Shown here in pieces: positions 10,282 through 22,183 of a DNA stretch of 64,000 bases. The DNA comes from Blastomussa wellsi. Lineage: Eukaryota; Cnidaria; Anthozoa; Scleractinia; Plerogyridae. A program made the position numbers and the translations under genes. Numbering within the stretch: position 1 is the stretch's first letter; every line of letters starts with the position of its first letter. The notes under the pieces are model-generated. The model saw only the letters and a list, made by a program, of their open reading frames with translations. It was not told the origin of the DNA and did no database searches. The stretch spans positions 2,028,853 through 2,092,852 of the forward strand of contig OX393568.1 in NCBI GenBank assembly GCA_947652115.1, read 5' to 3'.

Positions 10282-13200
10282 ATGGAAAGCTCTTTCGACG
10301 TTTTAGAGTGGAAGAGTACGGGAAAGGAGCAGGATTCACTTGTGTATCAACTGTTTGGCGATGTCTCCACAAGGAACACACGTGAGCTAAATTCAGCTGT
10401 TTTGGAAAGTGCCTGGTCAAACGCACATGAAGTCAAGGCTTTAAAGGTGGGGGAAAGGAAGGACTTTAAGAATGAGCAAAGTACAGGAAAACTTAAAAAG
10501 AAACGAAAGGACAAGAGACAAAAGAATAAATTTAAACAGTCACAAACCAAGATTAGGAAGGAGAGCGATGACCTTACGGCTACTGAAGTTCCTGCAACCA
10601 GCGAAAAATCAAATGAACATGAAAGAAAGAAGGCAAAGACAAAGATCAGATCAGATCAAACTTCAAAAGAGGCTGTCAGTGTAAAGAAGAAGAGAAATAA
10701 TAAAATTAAAACTGATCCAAAGTTGAACTGTCAATTCACAGGGTACAGCGATAACCAATCAGAAACTGTGTGTGATGATGAGATTATTTCTGTGAAAAGA
10801 ACCAATCAAAGGGCTAGAACTAATGACAGTGTCAATCAATTTAAAGTGGATGTTGATCCTGCAACCCGACTAAATGCAGAATTTGAAGAATCAGATTTAA
10901 TGCATAAATCCATTGAAGGACCAAGCGAGTGTAAAATTATGAAGGCAAAGAAAGAGAAGAAAAGAGAGAAAAGAAAACTGGATGGCAGCAGAGATGACTC
11001 AGTTGAATTTCAAAATACAGAAGAAAGCACTCCAGAAACCATCGGTAAACAGAAAAGAAGAAAGAAAACAACTGAATGTGAGCAAGATAAATATTCCCAT
11101 AAAGAACAGTTACACAGCCCAGAGCTCAAGGGCACAAATAGGAATATTGTAAGCACTTTGTCTCCTCACAGTAAGCCAAGTCTTCATGAGAAGATGACAA
11201 AGCAGTTGGAATCTTCCAGGTTTAGGTGGATAAATGAACAGCTGTACACAACAACAGGAGATGAGGCAGTGGATATGTTTGCTAAAGAGCCAAACTTGTT
11301 TGATATTTATCATAGGGGTTTCACTAATCAGGTCAAACAGTGGCCAGTCAATCCTGTTGACAAGATCATAGAATGGTTGAAGAAGAGGTAAAGTTAAACA
11401 ACAGAGGACATTTTCTGTATTTACATAGCCTCATCTAAACACGAGGAGGTTTGGGAGAATTTGGGACAGTTGTGAATCCTCCCAAACCCCCGAGTGTTTA
11501 GATGAGGCTATGTAAACACGGAAATAGTCCTCTATCGCTTTTATAAAATATTTCTAAAACTAGGGACGAAACTAAAATGTCACAACCGGTGTGCATTCAT
11601 TTACTCTCATCTGAACACACCTATCAACCAATGAGAGAGCGTACTATTTCAGTTGTTTTATAAATATTAATAATGCATTCTTCCATTCTGTCTCTTGCTT
11701 GGAAGTTGAAAGGGATTTATCATTAAGACAAAGATTTACTTTGAAGAAGAGATAGCACATTTTTTCTAAGTTTGCTATCAGAGGAGCCCCTATACCCCCT
11801 TGCAAAATTCCATCATGTAAAAATATTTAGCTTCATGAATAATAACCAAACTGTTTTCACGTTCACGCAAAAATCAAGATGATTCCTGTTTAGATTGTTA
11901 CATTCGGAAGGTGTAAAACCGCTGAAATTTGATTTTAGCTTTTTTGCATATCATCAATGTTAAAATCATCATCATCTTCATCCTTCCAGTGGGGCATGGG
12001 GCCACAAATTTATAATGTTAAGATCATTTATACAACAAAATAGCTGAAAATTTGCAATCACATATCATCAAGAAACAAATGCTTAAATCAGGTTTCATGG
12101 GAAAATAAATAGTTCCAATCACGCTTCACGTAAAAAGTATAGGGGACCCTCCTATCAACCTGTGATATTTTACTATTATCAACTTCCATCGATCATTATC
12201 GACTTCCAGTTCATAATCAACAATAGTAAGTGTTACCTGGTGACTCAGTGAAACAGTTTTTTTTACAAACCAATAACTTTGTGGAAAAATTATATGACTG
12301 GTCTTGGGTTGATCATATCTACATGTTCCTTTTCTTGGACTGAAAGACCTATCATCTTGTTTCCTTCTTATCCCTAGTTGTTTGAGAGGTCTTTGGATAG
12401 AAAGGCTACAAACACACTGACTTTTAGTTAATTTAGTTGGGGTTTTCTGTCCAAACAGTAAATGTTCTTCATTCCTTATTACATAGGCCAACGTCGCAAG
12501 TAGTCGCAGATTTTGGTTGTGGTGAAGCATTGATTGCCCAAAGTATTTCAAACAAAGTGCATTCATTTGACCTTGTGGTCAATAACAAGTTTGTAACAGC
12601 ATGCAACATGGCAAAGGTTGGTTGAAATAAACAGCTGTATTGACTGCCACTGATCGTATCAGACACAATTTTTGTGTGTGTATTCCATGTGCCGGTGATG
12701 TTGAAGAAAATAAACATTGCTGATGGACAGTTTTTAGACATGCTAGTATCAAACAGTGCCCTATAATTTTTGAACTAATTCAAGATTTATGGATGTCTTT
12801 ACCAGGTGCCTTTAAGCTCTGCAAGTATTGACATTGCCGTATTTTGTCTTTCCTTGATGGGAACTAACCTTGTGGATTTCTTGATAGAAGCTCATAGAGT
12901 TCTCAAACCCGGGTACAGTAAAACAATTTATTTTTTATAAATATGTAAATGTTGTGGTCAATCTGTCTTCACTACAAATCTACAAATGCTACCCAAAGTA
13001 CATGTAGATTCATCAGTTTAACTTTGTAAAATTATTAATATTTAATTTATTTAATAAATTACAATATTACACTTGGGATAAGAAAGGTGAAGCTGTTTCA
13101 CAGGTGTTGTGAGTCTGATCAGGCCATCCCACAACTATTTAATATAAATGTGTGTGACATTCATGTTATAGAGGCATTCTTAAAGTTGCTGAAGTGGCCA

Positions 13201-13524
13201 GCCGTATAAATGACACAGCAGAGTTCAGTAAATGTCTTTCAAGACTAGGATTTAAATTGCAAGATGAGGTACAGTTTTATCAATCACCATGAAAGTTATA
13301 ACAATATAATTTGGTTTTATCAACTGGGTTGACAATGTAAATTGGCCACTGTGTAGAGATATTCGAGAGCTGACGTTTCGAGTATTAGCCCTTCGTCGGA
13401 GCGAATTGCTCTTACGGAGGGCTAATGCTCGAAACGTCAGCTCTCGAATCTCTTTACAGTGGCCAATTTACATTATCAACCCAGTTGATAAAACCAAATT
13501 ATATTGTTATACTTCCCACTGACA

Positions 13525-13557
<33 letters not shown>

Positions 13558-14190
13558 CTAATCATGAAAGTTAGACTTTGTATTATTCAGAATAGTTGAG
13601 AAAAGCCTTTTACAGGAGGCAGCATGGCCAAGTGGTTTAGGTTCAAGGCCTCTTCACTGCCACAACTGGGATTTGTTTCTCAGTAGTCCTGAGTTCAAAT
13701 CCTTGGTCACGATTTCCAAATGGTCAACTGGTCTAAAATCACACCTTATTGGCACTTCTATTGCAGGGAAATAATTCAGATTGAAAAGCAATTTTCGTAA
13801 CAAATACAGTCACAATTCCCAACTTTCATCAGATCAACGAGGTTAAAGCCCCCTAAAAGGAACTGCCAAAACCCTAGCAGCAATTTCAGATAAAAGCACC
13901 GTAAACAGTAGTTATCCACCAATTTAACCCCCTACGTGTACCAGGTACAAAGGTACGACACCCCTGTCATTTTCATAGGGGAACCCCCCAACCCAGCTTT
14001 TGGGGTGAGAATGTTCCCATGTGCCTAACTGAAGCAATAATATATAAAATTCCATTTTACCTCCTAGGACACTACAAACAAGATGTTTGTCCTGTTTGAT
14101 TTCATCAAGAACAAGGATCCTGTGAAGTCAGTTTCATCAAGCAAACTGGAAGGCCTCAAGCTAAAGCCTTGTATTTACAAGAAGCGCTAA
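10282..14190 (+). CDS. RRP8: Ribosomal RNA-processing protein 8 (nucleomethylin, SAM-dependent rRNA methyltransferase)
   Basis: Five exons: 10282-11387, 12487-12616, 12806-12912, 13172-13268 and 14068-14190 (TAA). They sum to 1563 nt, or 520 residues. Residues 1 to about 290 form a Lys/Arg/Glu-rich low-complexity region, as expected for a nucleolar protein. The RRP8 domain follows: [31 protein letters not shown]-binding motif VVADFGCG (about 374-381), [10 protein letters not shown], the HRVLKPGG loop, KVAEV, and a C-terminus [11 protein letters not shown] like that of human RRP8. The family methylates an adenine (m1A) in large-subunit rRNA, and the vertebrate protein also acts in nucleolar silencing. 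Intron 1 carries a foldback MITE and intron 4 a Penelope-like foldback. The N-terminus is longer than in the human protein (456 residues in total). Confidence 0.95.
11404..11532. mobile_element. 129-bp foldback MITE in RRP8 intron 1
   Basis: The left arm from GAGGAC through TTTACATAGCCTCATCTAAA to GGTTTGGGAG is repeated as a reverse complement at the right end, ending GTCCTC, with a loop of only about 20 bp. The whole element is one long hairpin. No coding content. Confidence 0.8.
13297..13511. mobile_element. Foldback of Penelope-like / hammerhead-type repeat in RRP8 intron 4
   Basis: Two arms of about 100 bp are near-perfect reverse complements, from TATAACAATATAATTTGG at the left to its complement at 13511. 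The centre is GAGCGAATTGCTC. Each arm carries GGGCTAAT(A/G)CTCGAAACGTC. On the minus strand at 13372-13401 this is preceded by CCGACGAA, which resembles the hammerhead core (CUGANGA, stem II GGGC...GCUC, GAAA). Penelope-like retroelements are known to carry such motifs. One core base is off consensus, so activity is doubtful. Confidence 0.6.
13617..13790 (+). repeat. tRNA-derived SINE in RRP8 intron 4
   Basis: GGCAGCATGGCCAAGTGGTT resembles a Leu/Ser-type A box and GAGTTCAAATCC a B box, with a long interval like a variable arm. It is followed by a non-tRNA body. The stems do not pair well enough for a functional tRNA. Confidence 0.5.
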
Positions 14191-15531
14191 TTAAATCCAG
14201 CCCTTGGGATAATAGATAATAGGCACAATAGCTCAGCAGTTTTCCTGCTATTTGGACATAAGGCCATGTGCCACAGGGAACCAAGAGGCTTGATATTGGA
14301 AGTTTTCAGTCTAATTTCTTTTACATTTAGAAGTAACCTCAATGGAAATAATAGACCATTTTACAGTTCTGTGAAATGTAACCAGGCCTCTGTATGAAAG
14401 CGAGGTTTGGGGTGACCTTGTCATGATAAAGACCAGAAACTAGTTAGCATAAGAACACAAGGATTTACATGTCAAAAGCAAGAGGGTTTGTATCACAAGG
14501 TGACCTTCAGCCTCACTTCCACTCAGAGTGTTGGTAGCTCAGCACAGAACTGTAAAATGGCCTATTTTATTTCCTGTTTGTTGGTTTATTCCTCCTTTCT
14601 TTTCACCTCTCCCTAATCCCCTTCCCGAAAATGAAAGAGGCCTCTGCGGAGGAGAGAGCTCCTCCACTATTTTTTATTTGAAGCTAAAGGTGTGGGGGGT
14701 ATTTAAATGCTTCCCTCATAAAATACTTAACTGAAAAAAAAAAGTTTTTCAAAGGGGTATTAAAAAATAAGGGAAACTTGTTAATTTCTCGCTCATCCAC
14801 CCCCTCCCATAAATAATGAATGGTCCCTAATAGTATTTTTTAAATGACTTGTTTTATCCAGTATTCCCCCTCGCCATGCCGATGCTCTAAGGGTGCCCAG
14901 GTGCCTCAGGAGACTAACTTTTGCCTTTGGACAACCAGATAAACTTGCTGTTTTATGAGCTTTAGTGCTGGGCACCCTGGATCTCATTGTTTGGAACCTT
15001 CAGGCAGGCTCCTTGTAATTCTTTTTAGAGCACAGCAGTGCTCCCTCAGACAACAGCCAACCAAAATTTACCATTGACCAATTAAATCCCTGCCGTAGTC
15101 AGACCGAATGTCTGGACACTTTTTCACCTTCCAAAGCAAACATCAAAGTTCTGCATTGATGACACTTGACAGCACTTCATCAAGAAGTTCTGTAATATGA
15201 CAGCCAATATCACCAATTTTTTTTTGTCTGACCAAATTGTCTTTGTCCATGTCCTTTCACATTAAAAAAATTATTTGTAGCCCTGTTGTCAGTATGTCAT
15301 ATCAAAATACCACAAACATGGATAATGCGAACTATGAAGACCTCTAAGAGAAACCTGTAGGTTGACAATGACAAATTATTCCTTTCACACGAGGCAAAAA
15401 TTGTAATTACATTTATTAACAATTTACTGATTTTCTGATACAGTCTTCTTTTAAGTCACAAAAGGGCATATCTTCAATAATAATTTTTTTTAGTAAATTT
15501 CACTGTCCAAAATATTTGAATAAAAACCGTG
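14191..15531. other. Spacer between the convergent RRP8 and TPP1 genes
   Basis: It contains the MITE at 14349-14566 and AT-rich sequence. No exon was recognised. Confidence 0.45.
14349..14566 (-). mobile_element. MITE family with CCATTTTACAGTTCTGTG termini, copy 1
   Basis: The termini AATAGACCATTTTACAGTTC and the reverse complement of AACTGTAAAATGGCCTATT flank a 218-bp element. The interior (AACCTCGCTTTCATACAGAG and ACTAGTTTCTGGTCTTTATC on the reverse strand) recurs at 31074-31279 and 48434-48653. Confidence 0.8.
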
Positions 15532-15537
15532 TTTATT
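15532..15537 (-). terminator. Polyadenylation signal for TPP1
   Basis: AATAAA is read on the minus strand about 63 nt beyond the TPP1 stop codon. Confidence 0.5.
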
Positions 15538-15599
15538 TTTATATTTTGTTGTAATTTCTTGCCAGTTACTTTAGTTTTGATGAAATATTCTGTAAAATC

Positions 15600-17324
15600 T
15601 CATGAATTACCGAGAGCTGCTTTCACTAAAGCTGGAAAGTTTGGACTACCAGAACCAGTGACAGGATCCCATCCAGTAGTCGCATAAAACCCTTTATCTC
15701 CAGCCAGGCAACCTTCATTGTGCCCAGAGGTGACATCAAACATTGCTGCAGCATTCTGATACAAGAACGGGTTCAAGAATCCCATGGATGACTTCTTGTT
15801 GTGGAAACGTGCATCATTTATCAAGGAAATGATACCAGCGACAGTTGGAGTAGAAGCTGAAGTTCCCATCACACCAGGAACAGGGATCAGATTGTTGACG
15901 ATCCAGAAGTGATTACACAGTGCTGAAATGTCAGGAAATCCACGGCCGTTTGGATTAAAGTAAGATGTTGGGGGAATATTGGGTCCTGTTTTCAAGTAAT
16001 TCTCCACTTCATCAGTCTGATAGGATGGTCGAGGAAACAAATTGCTGAACCCACCACCACTTATTTCATAGGCATATTCACCTGAAACAGTGAAGGGATT
16101 ATTAAATGCTGTGCCGCCAACAGTGGTAACATACGGAGATGAGGAAGGGTACATTGGACGGAACTTTTTATTTTTGCAGCCAGCGCCATTGTCCCCACTT
16201 GCAAAAAGAAATGTGAGGCCTCGAACCCCAGCCTTTTGGAACTCTACATTCATTCTGTTCATGTATGCCTCGTCAAGTGTATCTTCATTGTCACTGTAGC
16301 TGACACTATGTACCCATGGAACTTCTGAATGATTGCTTATATCCAGAAGCCACTCTAAAAAGGGTTCTTGTGACTGGTGACGTCCACCAGTGCTCCAGAA
16401 CCAAGTCGGCACCATAGCCCCAAGACTCATAATGTACTGGGTATCCAAGCTCGCTTCAATTCCAGAGCGTCCACTGTCTGGGCCAATGACTTTTGTCATC
16501 TCTTCAAGATGCTTGAAGGAACTGCCAAAGATTTCAAAGAACTCCTTTAAATCTCCAGGGTTGTAATACTGTTCCAGAAATTGTGCCACAGACTGCATAT
16601 TGTCAGGATGACTTCCAATTGTATCAGATACCTTGTAACGCTCTCGCAAAACACTCGGGAACACGCCTATATGGATCTGGTCCTTCTCTACTGGTTTGGA
16701 AGATTCGGTGCTGTTAAAAAACTCTTCCCCAGCAAGTCTGGGTGAAGATGGTCCATTTACTGCAGGGAAATGAAGCACGCCACCAACAAAGTCCAAATGC
16801 GGTGCGACACTCCCTGGTACAGAGTATTGTTCAGCCGACCGGATAACAGGCCTTGACAGTTTAGAGTGTTTGAAAAGGTAAAACTTCGCCCCAACAAGCA
16901 TCCCCTCGGCAGACTTACACGGCATTCGACAGGTCATGAAATCGTTCGTGAGAATCGTGCTACAGTCACTAAGAGGGACTCCATGTCTCCCAAGCCACGC
17001 CTTGACGGCTTCATGAGTCGCTTTTGATGGTTGTATTAGCCGTGTTAGGTTGGATAAAGAGACGTGATTGCCGTACTCGGAAGACCTTGGATCGGAAACC
17101 TCCCAGAAGTAACGTTCAAGAGATTCCAAGTTGCTCTGCTTTAGAGCGAAAGTGAGGACGACATCTTCGGAAGGCGAAAGTCGTTCTTGTTTTTCCCAGC
17201 CCTCCTCTACCCAAGCTTCTACGTCATGGCTGTTTTCCAAGAAAACGTATTCTTGCGGTTTGGCGGAACACAGGTACAAAAAGGCAAGGAAAAATGCCAC
17301 ACATATAACCTTTCCACCTTCCAT
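15600..17324 (-). CDS. TPP1: Tripeptidyl-peptidase 1 (sedolisin, S53), intronless coding region
   Basis: A single open frame encodes 574 residues from the chosen ATG at 17322-17324; human TPP1 has 563. This Met starts a clear signal peptide, MEGGKVICVAFFLAFLYLCS, and has a better start context than an in-frame Met 12 codons upstream at 17360. A pro-domain follows (about 25-200), then the S53 catalytic domain. Numbered from this Met, visible catalytic residues are Glu290 and Asp294 (IEASLDTQY), oxyanion Asp378 (FASGDNGAGC) and Ser489 (GTSASTP). Calcium-site residues are in FDVTSGHNEGC and GWDPVTGSG. In animals the enzyme matures in lysosomes and removes tripeptides from protein N-termini; human loss causes CLN2 disease. 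All key residues are intact. Vertebrate TPP1 has many introns, so the uninterrupted frame is unusual. Confidence 0.95.
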   Translation of the reverse strand: MEGGKVICVAFFLAFLYLCSAKPQEYVFLENSHDVEAWVEEGWEKQERLSPSEDVVLTFALKQSNLESLERYFWEVSDPRSSEYGNHVSLSNLTRLIQPSKATHEAVKAWLGRHGVPLSDCSTILTNDFMTCRMPCKSAEGMLVGAKFYLFKHSKLSRPVIRSAEQYSVPGSVAPHLDFVGGVLHFPAVNGPSSPRLAGEEFFNSTESSKPVEKDQIHIGVFPSVLRERYKVSDTIGSHPDNMQSVAQFLEQYYNPGDLKEFFEIFGSSFKHLEEMTKVIGPDSGRSGIEASLDTQYIMSLGAMVPTWFWSTGGRHQSQEPFLEWLLDISNHSEVPWVHSVSYSDNEDTLDEAYMNRMNVEFQKAGVRGLTFLFASGDNGAGCKNKKFRPMYPSSSPYVTTVGGTAFNNPFTVSGEYAYEISGGGFSNLFPRPSYQTDEVENYLKTGPNIPPTSYFNPNGRGFPDISALCNHFWIVNNLIPVPGVMGTSASTPTVAGIISLINDARFHNKKSSMGFLNPFLYQNAAAMFDVTSGHNEGCLAGDKGFYATTGWDPVTGSGSPNFPALVKAALGNS

Positions 17325-17589
17325 CTCTGCAAGCTCCTGCAGAAAATAAAGTGCATGCAAATCATGTGACAGAGTTGATGTGACTCGACCGGCCGGAAAT
17401 TCTCGTCCTGGAGGCCGCGATTCTTTTGGTCAGCAGAATGTTCCACTGCATTCTTCATGACCAGCGGATTCTTATTAGAACCCAGTACAGCGGAGCAGCT
17501 GTACAGCGGGAATATGCCTTGCCTTGCTCTCCTCCTGGGAGGAGTTGAAAAGCTAAATTCATGCAGATTCAAACTTCAATCCGAGTTGG

Positions 17590-17648
17590 GCTGGTCACGC
17601 AATCTTTCCTCTCCCTCGTGGGAGATGGGGGAGGAACGCGTGACGAGC
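17590..17648. repeat. Short GTCACGC hairpin element
   Basis: GGTCACGCAATCTTTCCTC and GGAGGAACGCGTGACGAGCC form a short inverted repeat around CTCCCTCGTGGGAG. Similar hairpins lie at 1912-1943 and 54119-54163. Confidence 0.5.
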
Positions 17649-17723
17649 CCTTAGAGCGTCCGCACAGGAGGCTATGCTCAGTAAACATCAGAGGCAATGC
17701 TAGTAAACTGAGAGTAGTTCCCT

Positions 17724-17930
17724 TGGTGGCACAATGCCGTTAATGTACTGGATTCCATTTAAAACGGTCTTGGTTCAAGTCCCGACTGAGGTCATCCTTT
17801 GGCCAAACACTTTACTCTCACAATGAATGCTGGGGAGTAGCCTATGATGGACTGGTATCCAGTCTAGAGGGAGTAGCAAAACTCCTAACCGCTTCGTGTT
17901 TCGGAAATGATGTAATTCTGATGTAATTCT
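17724..17930 (+). repeat. tRNA-derived SINE
   Basis: GGTGGCACAATGCCGTTAAT (A-box-like) and GGTTCAAGTCCC (B-box-like) are followed by a non-tRNA body containing GATGGACTGGTATCCAGTCT and GGGAGTAGC. This is a characteristic SINE arrangement. Confidence 0.6.
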
Positions 17931-20900
17931 GGTTACATAAAACGATATGTTTTGTTACTCCTTTGAATTCTTTTTAAATCATTCATTCTAAGACCAATTT
18001 TAAGCTTTTTAATGAATATTCTGTAGATTGTATTTTACTTTTCATTTTTGATTGCATCACCAGAACCGTTCATTGTAAATAGTTTTGCGCAATCGTTATT
18101 TATCACATAAGTTATTGATAAAGAGTTTTAATATGGAAAAATTTTCTAGATCGACGCAAAGAAAAAACGAGCGACTTGGGGCGTCTATGTACGTTGCAAA
18201 GCGTCCCTCGCATTTAATCAACGCTCTGCAACCAACGATATTCTTTTTATTCTTTTTGACCCTAATTAACTTATTCGGCCAAATCTTAATTGCATCTTAT
18301 TCAGTCGCTGTATTTGACATCCCCTTAATATCTGCTTCCAATCCACTTTCTCAAAACCGAGTGAATGTGGCTGTGCCATAATTGATGTTTAATTGCCGAA
18401 CATTCGTTAAGTTGGCAGTGTGTTAACGTCCTTTGGTAATTAAAAAACAATTAAGAGGACTGAAAATGTGTAACTAAGAAAATTTTGCATTCGAATTACA
18501 CTTATAATAGCTCATGAGGACGTAGGCAAGGACGTTTTTGACTTCCGTGAAAAGCGTATCCCACAGGAAAAGAAAACCAAGGTAGACATTCACCAGTGTT
18601 CAGTTTTCAAAAATGAAGTAAATTGCTCACCTATATATCACATTAAACAGGAGATATAGAATTTTTTGCTCTCATGTGACATCGATTAAGACTGAAGTGA
18701 TTTATGACTATCAATTATCGATTATTATGAAACGAGAAAACGGTAAAAACAGGCTCTTGTCAGTTGATCGAAATTGTCGGCTTTCGACGAAACCTATTGT
18801 CCGCTCGATTTAAACGGCATTGGTTATTATCAAGTGAAACAGGGACGATGTTTCATTTTATTCTTTAGTTTCTTGTAAATAGTAATCAAGACGAAATGAA
18901 AGTTTATACAAAACCGGCTGACCGCGGCGAGGCAGAGTGAAAATGTAGGCACGCAACACATACAAATGGAGTAAAAGCTGAATTTCAAACCAAGTACGAT
19001 ATTACAGTCGCCGACGAATTTCATCCGCATTTCTTCACCACCGACCCAAGGAAACGCTAGTATAACAGCAAACACGTACGTAGTTTATATCAGGCTGTAT
19101 AGAGTATCATTTAACACCCCTCTTAATTCAAACCAGCGGTATTTGTCGTTTTATTTATAAATAAGAACTTTGTGATCTTCCACATTGTCTCGTTGGAAAC
19201 ATACTTTGTTCCCACACCATGCAGCAAATACTAACCAACTTGAGGATGTCTTTATTTTGCAAAACAAATCTAAAAAAATAAGAAATTATATACTGGAGTT
19301 AAACTACCCACGTTCAATCATATTCATTTATCCGCAATCTTCGGAAAATCGGCCAAACCAGAGCCCCGGCCAAACAAATTAAATTGCGAAGCGCGCTCAG
19401 TCTAAAAATAGAATGCAAATTATTGGACCCCAGTGAGACTCGGAAAACATTAGCGCGTTCTGAGAGAAATAGAGGGAATGCAGGCGAAGTTTTTGTTTCA
19501 AAAATGTTTAAGGATCATTGGCTTTCGTGCTTGAAGATGACGCCATTCGCGCGCTTCGCTATGAGGATCATGATTTCATGCGAAAGGGAATACCAAATAC
19601 TTTATCAATTCAATTATTAATTGATGTTTTCAAGCGCCAGCTTATCGGAAGAATCTGTTTTTTAAGAATCCATAAATGGCTAGAAAATCATGGGCTTGAT
19701 AACCCCAATGCAATTAATAAATTGACATGGGAGCTCAACAGAGTGAACGTTAAGTTTCAGGTTATTATTGTAATCCCGGAGTGATTACTTTTCAACGGCT
19801 TCAATCTTTCTTGCTTTTATCCGTTCTATTTTATTAACTTTCTACATACAATGTAAGTAACTCGGCTTGCAAATCTCTTTAAGATGAGACCTACGTTTTG
19901 ACTTACGCAGATTGTTTGGAAACTCACACAATGATTTCTGTCGTATTTTATTTAAAAACGGTATTAACAAGCTAATCTGCAGTTGGTAATTGATTCTGAT
20001 TCTCTTTAGTCTTTCAATATAATAATAAAAAATAAAATAAAACACCACAGGCCAAGCGACAATACAAAACTCTGAATGTGGCCATTTTTAGCAGTGACGC
20101 CAGTAGATCAAGGTTTACTTTTTAAATATATCAAAATTTTCATTTTCTTCGTCTTCGTTTACTGTGGCCATCAAACTATCCAACCGGCAAATCCTTTAAT
20201 TTAAACATTTCACTGTGTACACGTCGGAGACGTTTTTAAAAAGCATAAGAAAACAAAACCCTTTTGGCCTTAACAACGATTCATTTTAGAAAATGATAAC
20301 TTGAAATTTTTATAGCGAAATTTTTGCGATACAGATATTTGCACGCTAAACGAAAGGAATGGAATTTGAAAAGCCGGAGGGGTCGAGAACGATAAAAGTA
20401 TTGCAACGAAATTTCTTGGCAGTACTGACAACGAGAAAGAAATTAGAATCCTGATGTTTTAAAAACAAAACACTTCCTGAGGCAAAGACTTGAGGTGTTA
20501 ATTATTCCGACATATGAAAATAACACCTGCCCATTTTACTCAGCGCTCGTGCGCAGTACATATGAGAAGTTCTGCGCTGTTAAGACCATCATCACCGTTT
20601 CCATAATGTGTTTTATTCACAGTCATTTCAAGAATACCTAAGAATTTCCTCTTCGTCTCCCAGTATGAATATTGATTGAGGAAATTAAGGCGCGAGGCAT
20701 TGCTGTCCTAACCCAAACGACAAAAAAAGGTAAGTCAAATTCACATTTCGACATGTGTCTTGATTTCTCGCTTATCTCGCAATGAATGGGACGGTAGCAT
20801 CAAATTAAAACCTAATCTAATTCCCTTCTGTATTTTTTCTGATATTTAGTTACAAAGTTTTCTTTCTCTACAGCAACTGAGAAATCCTAACGACCCTTAC

Positions 20901-22099
20901 ATTTCAGAAAAGAAAATTCGAAACTGGATTATGGAAAATTTTTAAGAGAAATCATTCGGCGAAAATTGCTCTGTCGGGCGGTTCTTAATTATGGTTTTGG
21001 TAAATAAATTAATTTTTTATTCAAAATATCGGTATGATAAAACTTTTTTCTGTGAACTTAGTCAGTTGTTCTTTCATTTAGTTAGACATAATAAAAAGTC
21101 TGAAGATTCAACAAAAAATTTGTAGATTACACGAGTCATTGAAGTCGTTTTTGTTTTTATGCCAAAAAGACGTGAGCTTTAATGTGTAAGTACCTCGACA
21201 CTTTTGGTATCGAGCGACGCATATTAAAGACATTAATTTAAACATGTGCAACGCGTGAACCCGAAATCGTTCTCCTATTTAGCATTTGAATCTCTTTTCT
21301 AACTTGCTTTTCTTGTGTCTAATATTTTTCTTGGTGAATACAGGTCAGCGTGTTCAGAATTCTGAAATGTTGAAAGCAAATATTTAGTTGCAAGCGGTGA
21401 TTTCAGACTACCTTCTGCATGTAACATAAACGTTTTTATATGTAATTGTAAATTATAAATGCATAACTTCTATAAGATGCGGTGATAACTTTTCTGTTTT
21501 ATAACACTGAATTATAATTTTTACTATTCTATTTTTCAATCCCAGATTTCAATTTCTGAAAGAGGAAAATATGGTAAATAATAAGTTTGAGCAGAAAATA
21601 ATGATTGATGCGTTCGAGCGACAAAACTCCAACATTTAAATCCCCCCCCAAAGACTATCCTACATTACAGTATTAAAACTATTAATCTGGTAAGCGATCT
21701 GCAGAATAAAGATGATACGTTTTATAAAGCAAGCATACAACAATGTTATGAAATACCGCTTAATTCTCACAGCCAACACTTAAGGAAATGCGCAGAATTC
21801 AGTAAAGAGAATTAATATTTCTAACTTAAGTGCCTATGAAACGAAGAAACAAGCTATTGCCTTTGAAAATAAAGAAGAATGGCGTTTTCCCTTCTGCGAT
21901 ATCTCCTCTCGTTCCAGGGGCGATGTGGCAGTTCTCATAAGGTCTCACATGAATGGCTCGATACCCTGCGTGAAAACAATAGAACAAACAACAGGAACAA
22001 TGCCCCTAGCCCCTAAAACAATAGCAACTGCTACCAGTAGAATTACAAGCTTACGAGAGCTGCTACACTATCGGGTTCCAGAGCTATTCAAGTTTTTTG

Positions 22100-22183
22100 C
22101 ATTATGCAAATTAGGTACTGATGGACATCACAAGGTGTGAAAGTAACCTTTTGGGTACAATAAACATTGTTGTTGTTGTTGTA
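22100..22183 (+). repeat. Retroposon 3' tail (AATAAACATTGTTGTTG)
   Basis: CTTTTGGGTACAATAAACAT followed by (TTG)n looks like the 3' end of a LINE or SINE with a microsatellite tail. It directly abuts the next element. Confidence 0.4.

Noticed and set aside
17325..17360. Upstream in-frame Met of TPP1, 12 codons earlier
   Set aside because: The downstream Met starts a standard signal peptide and has a better start context; the upstream residues would bury it.
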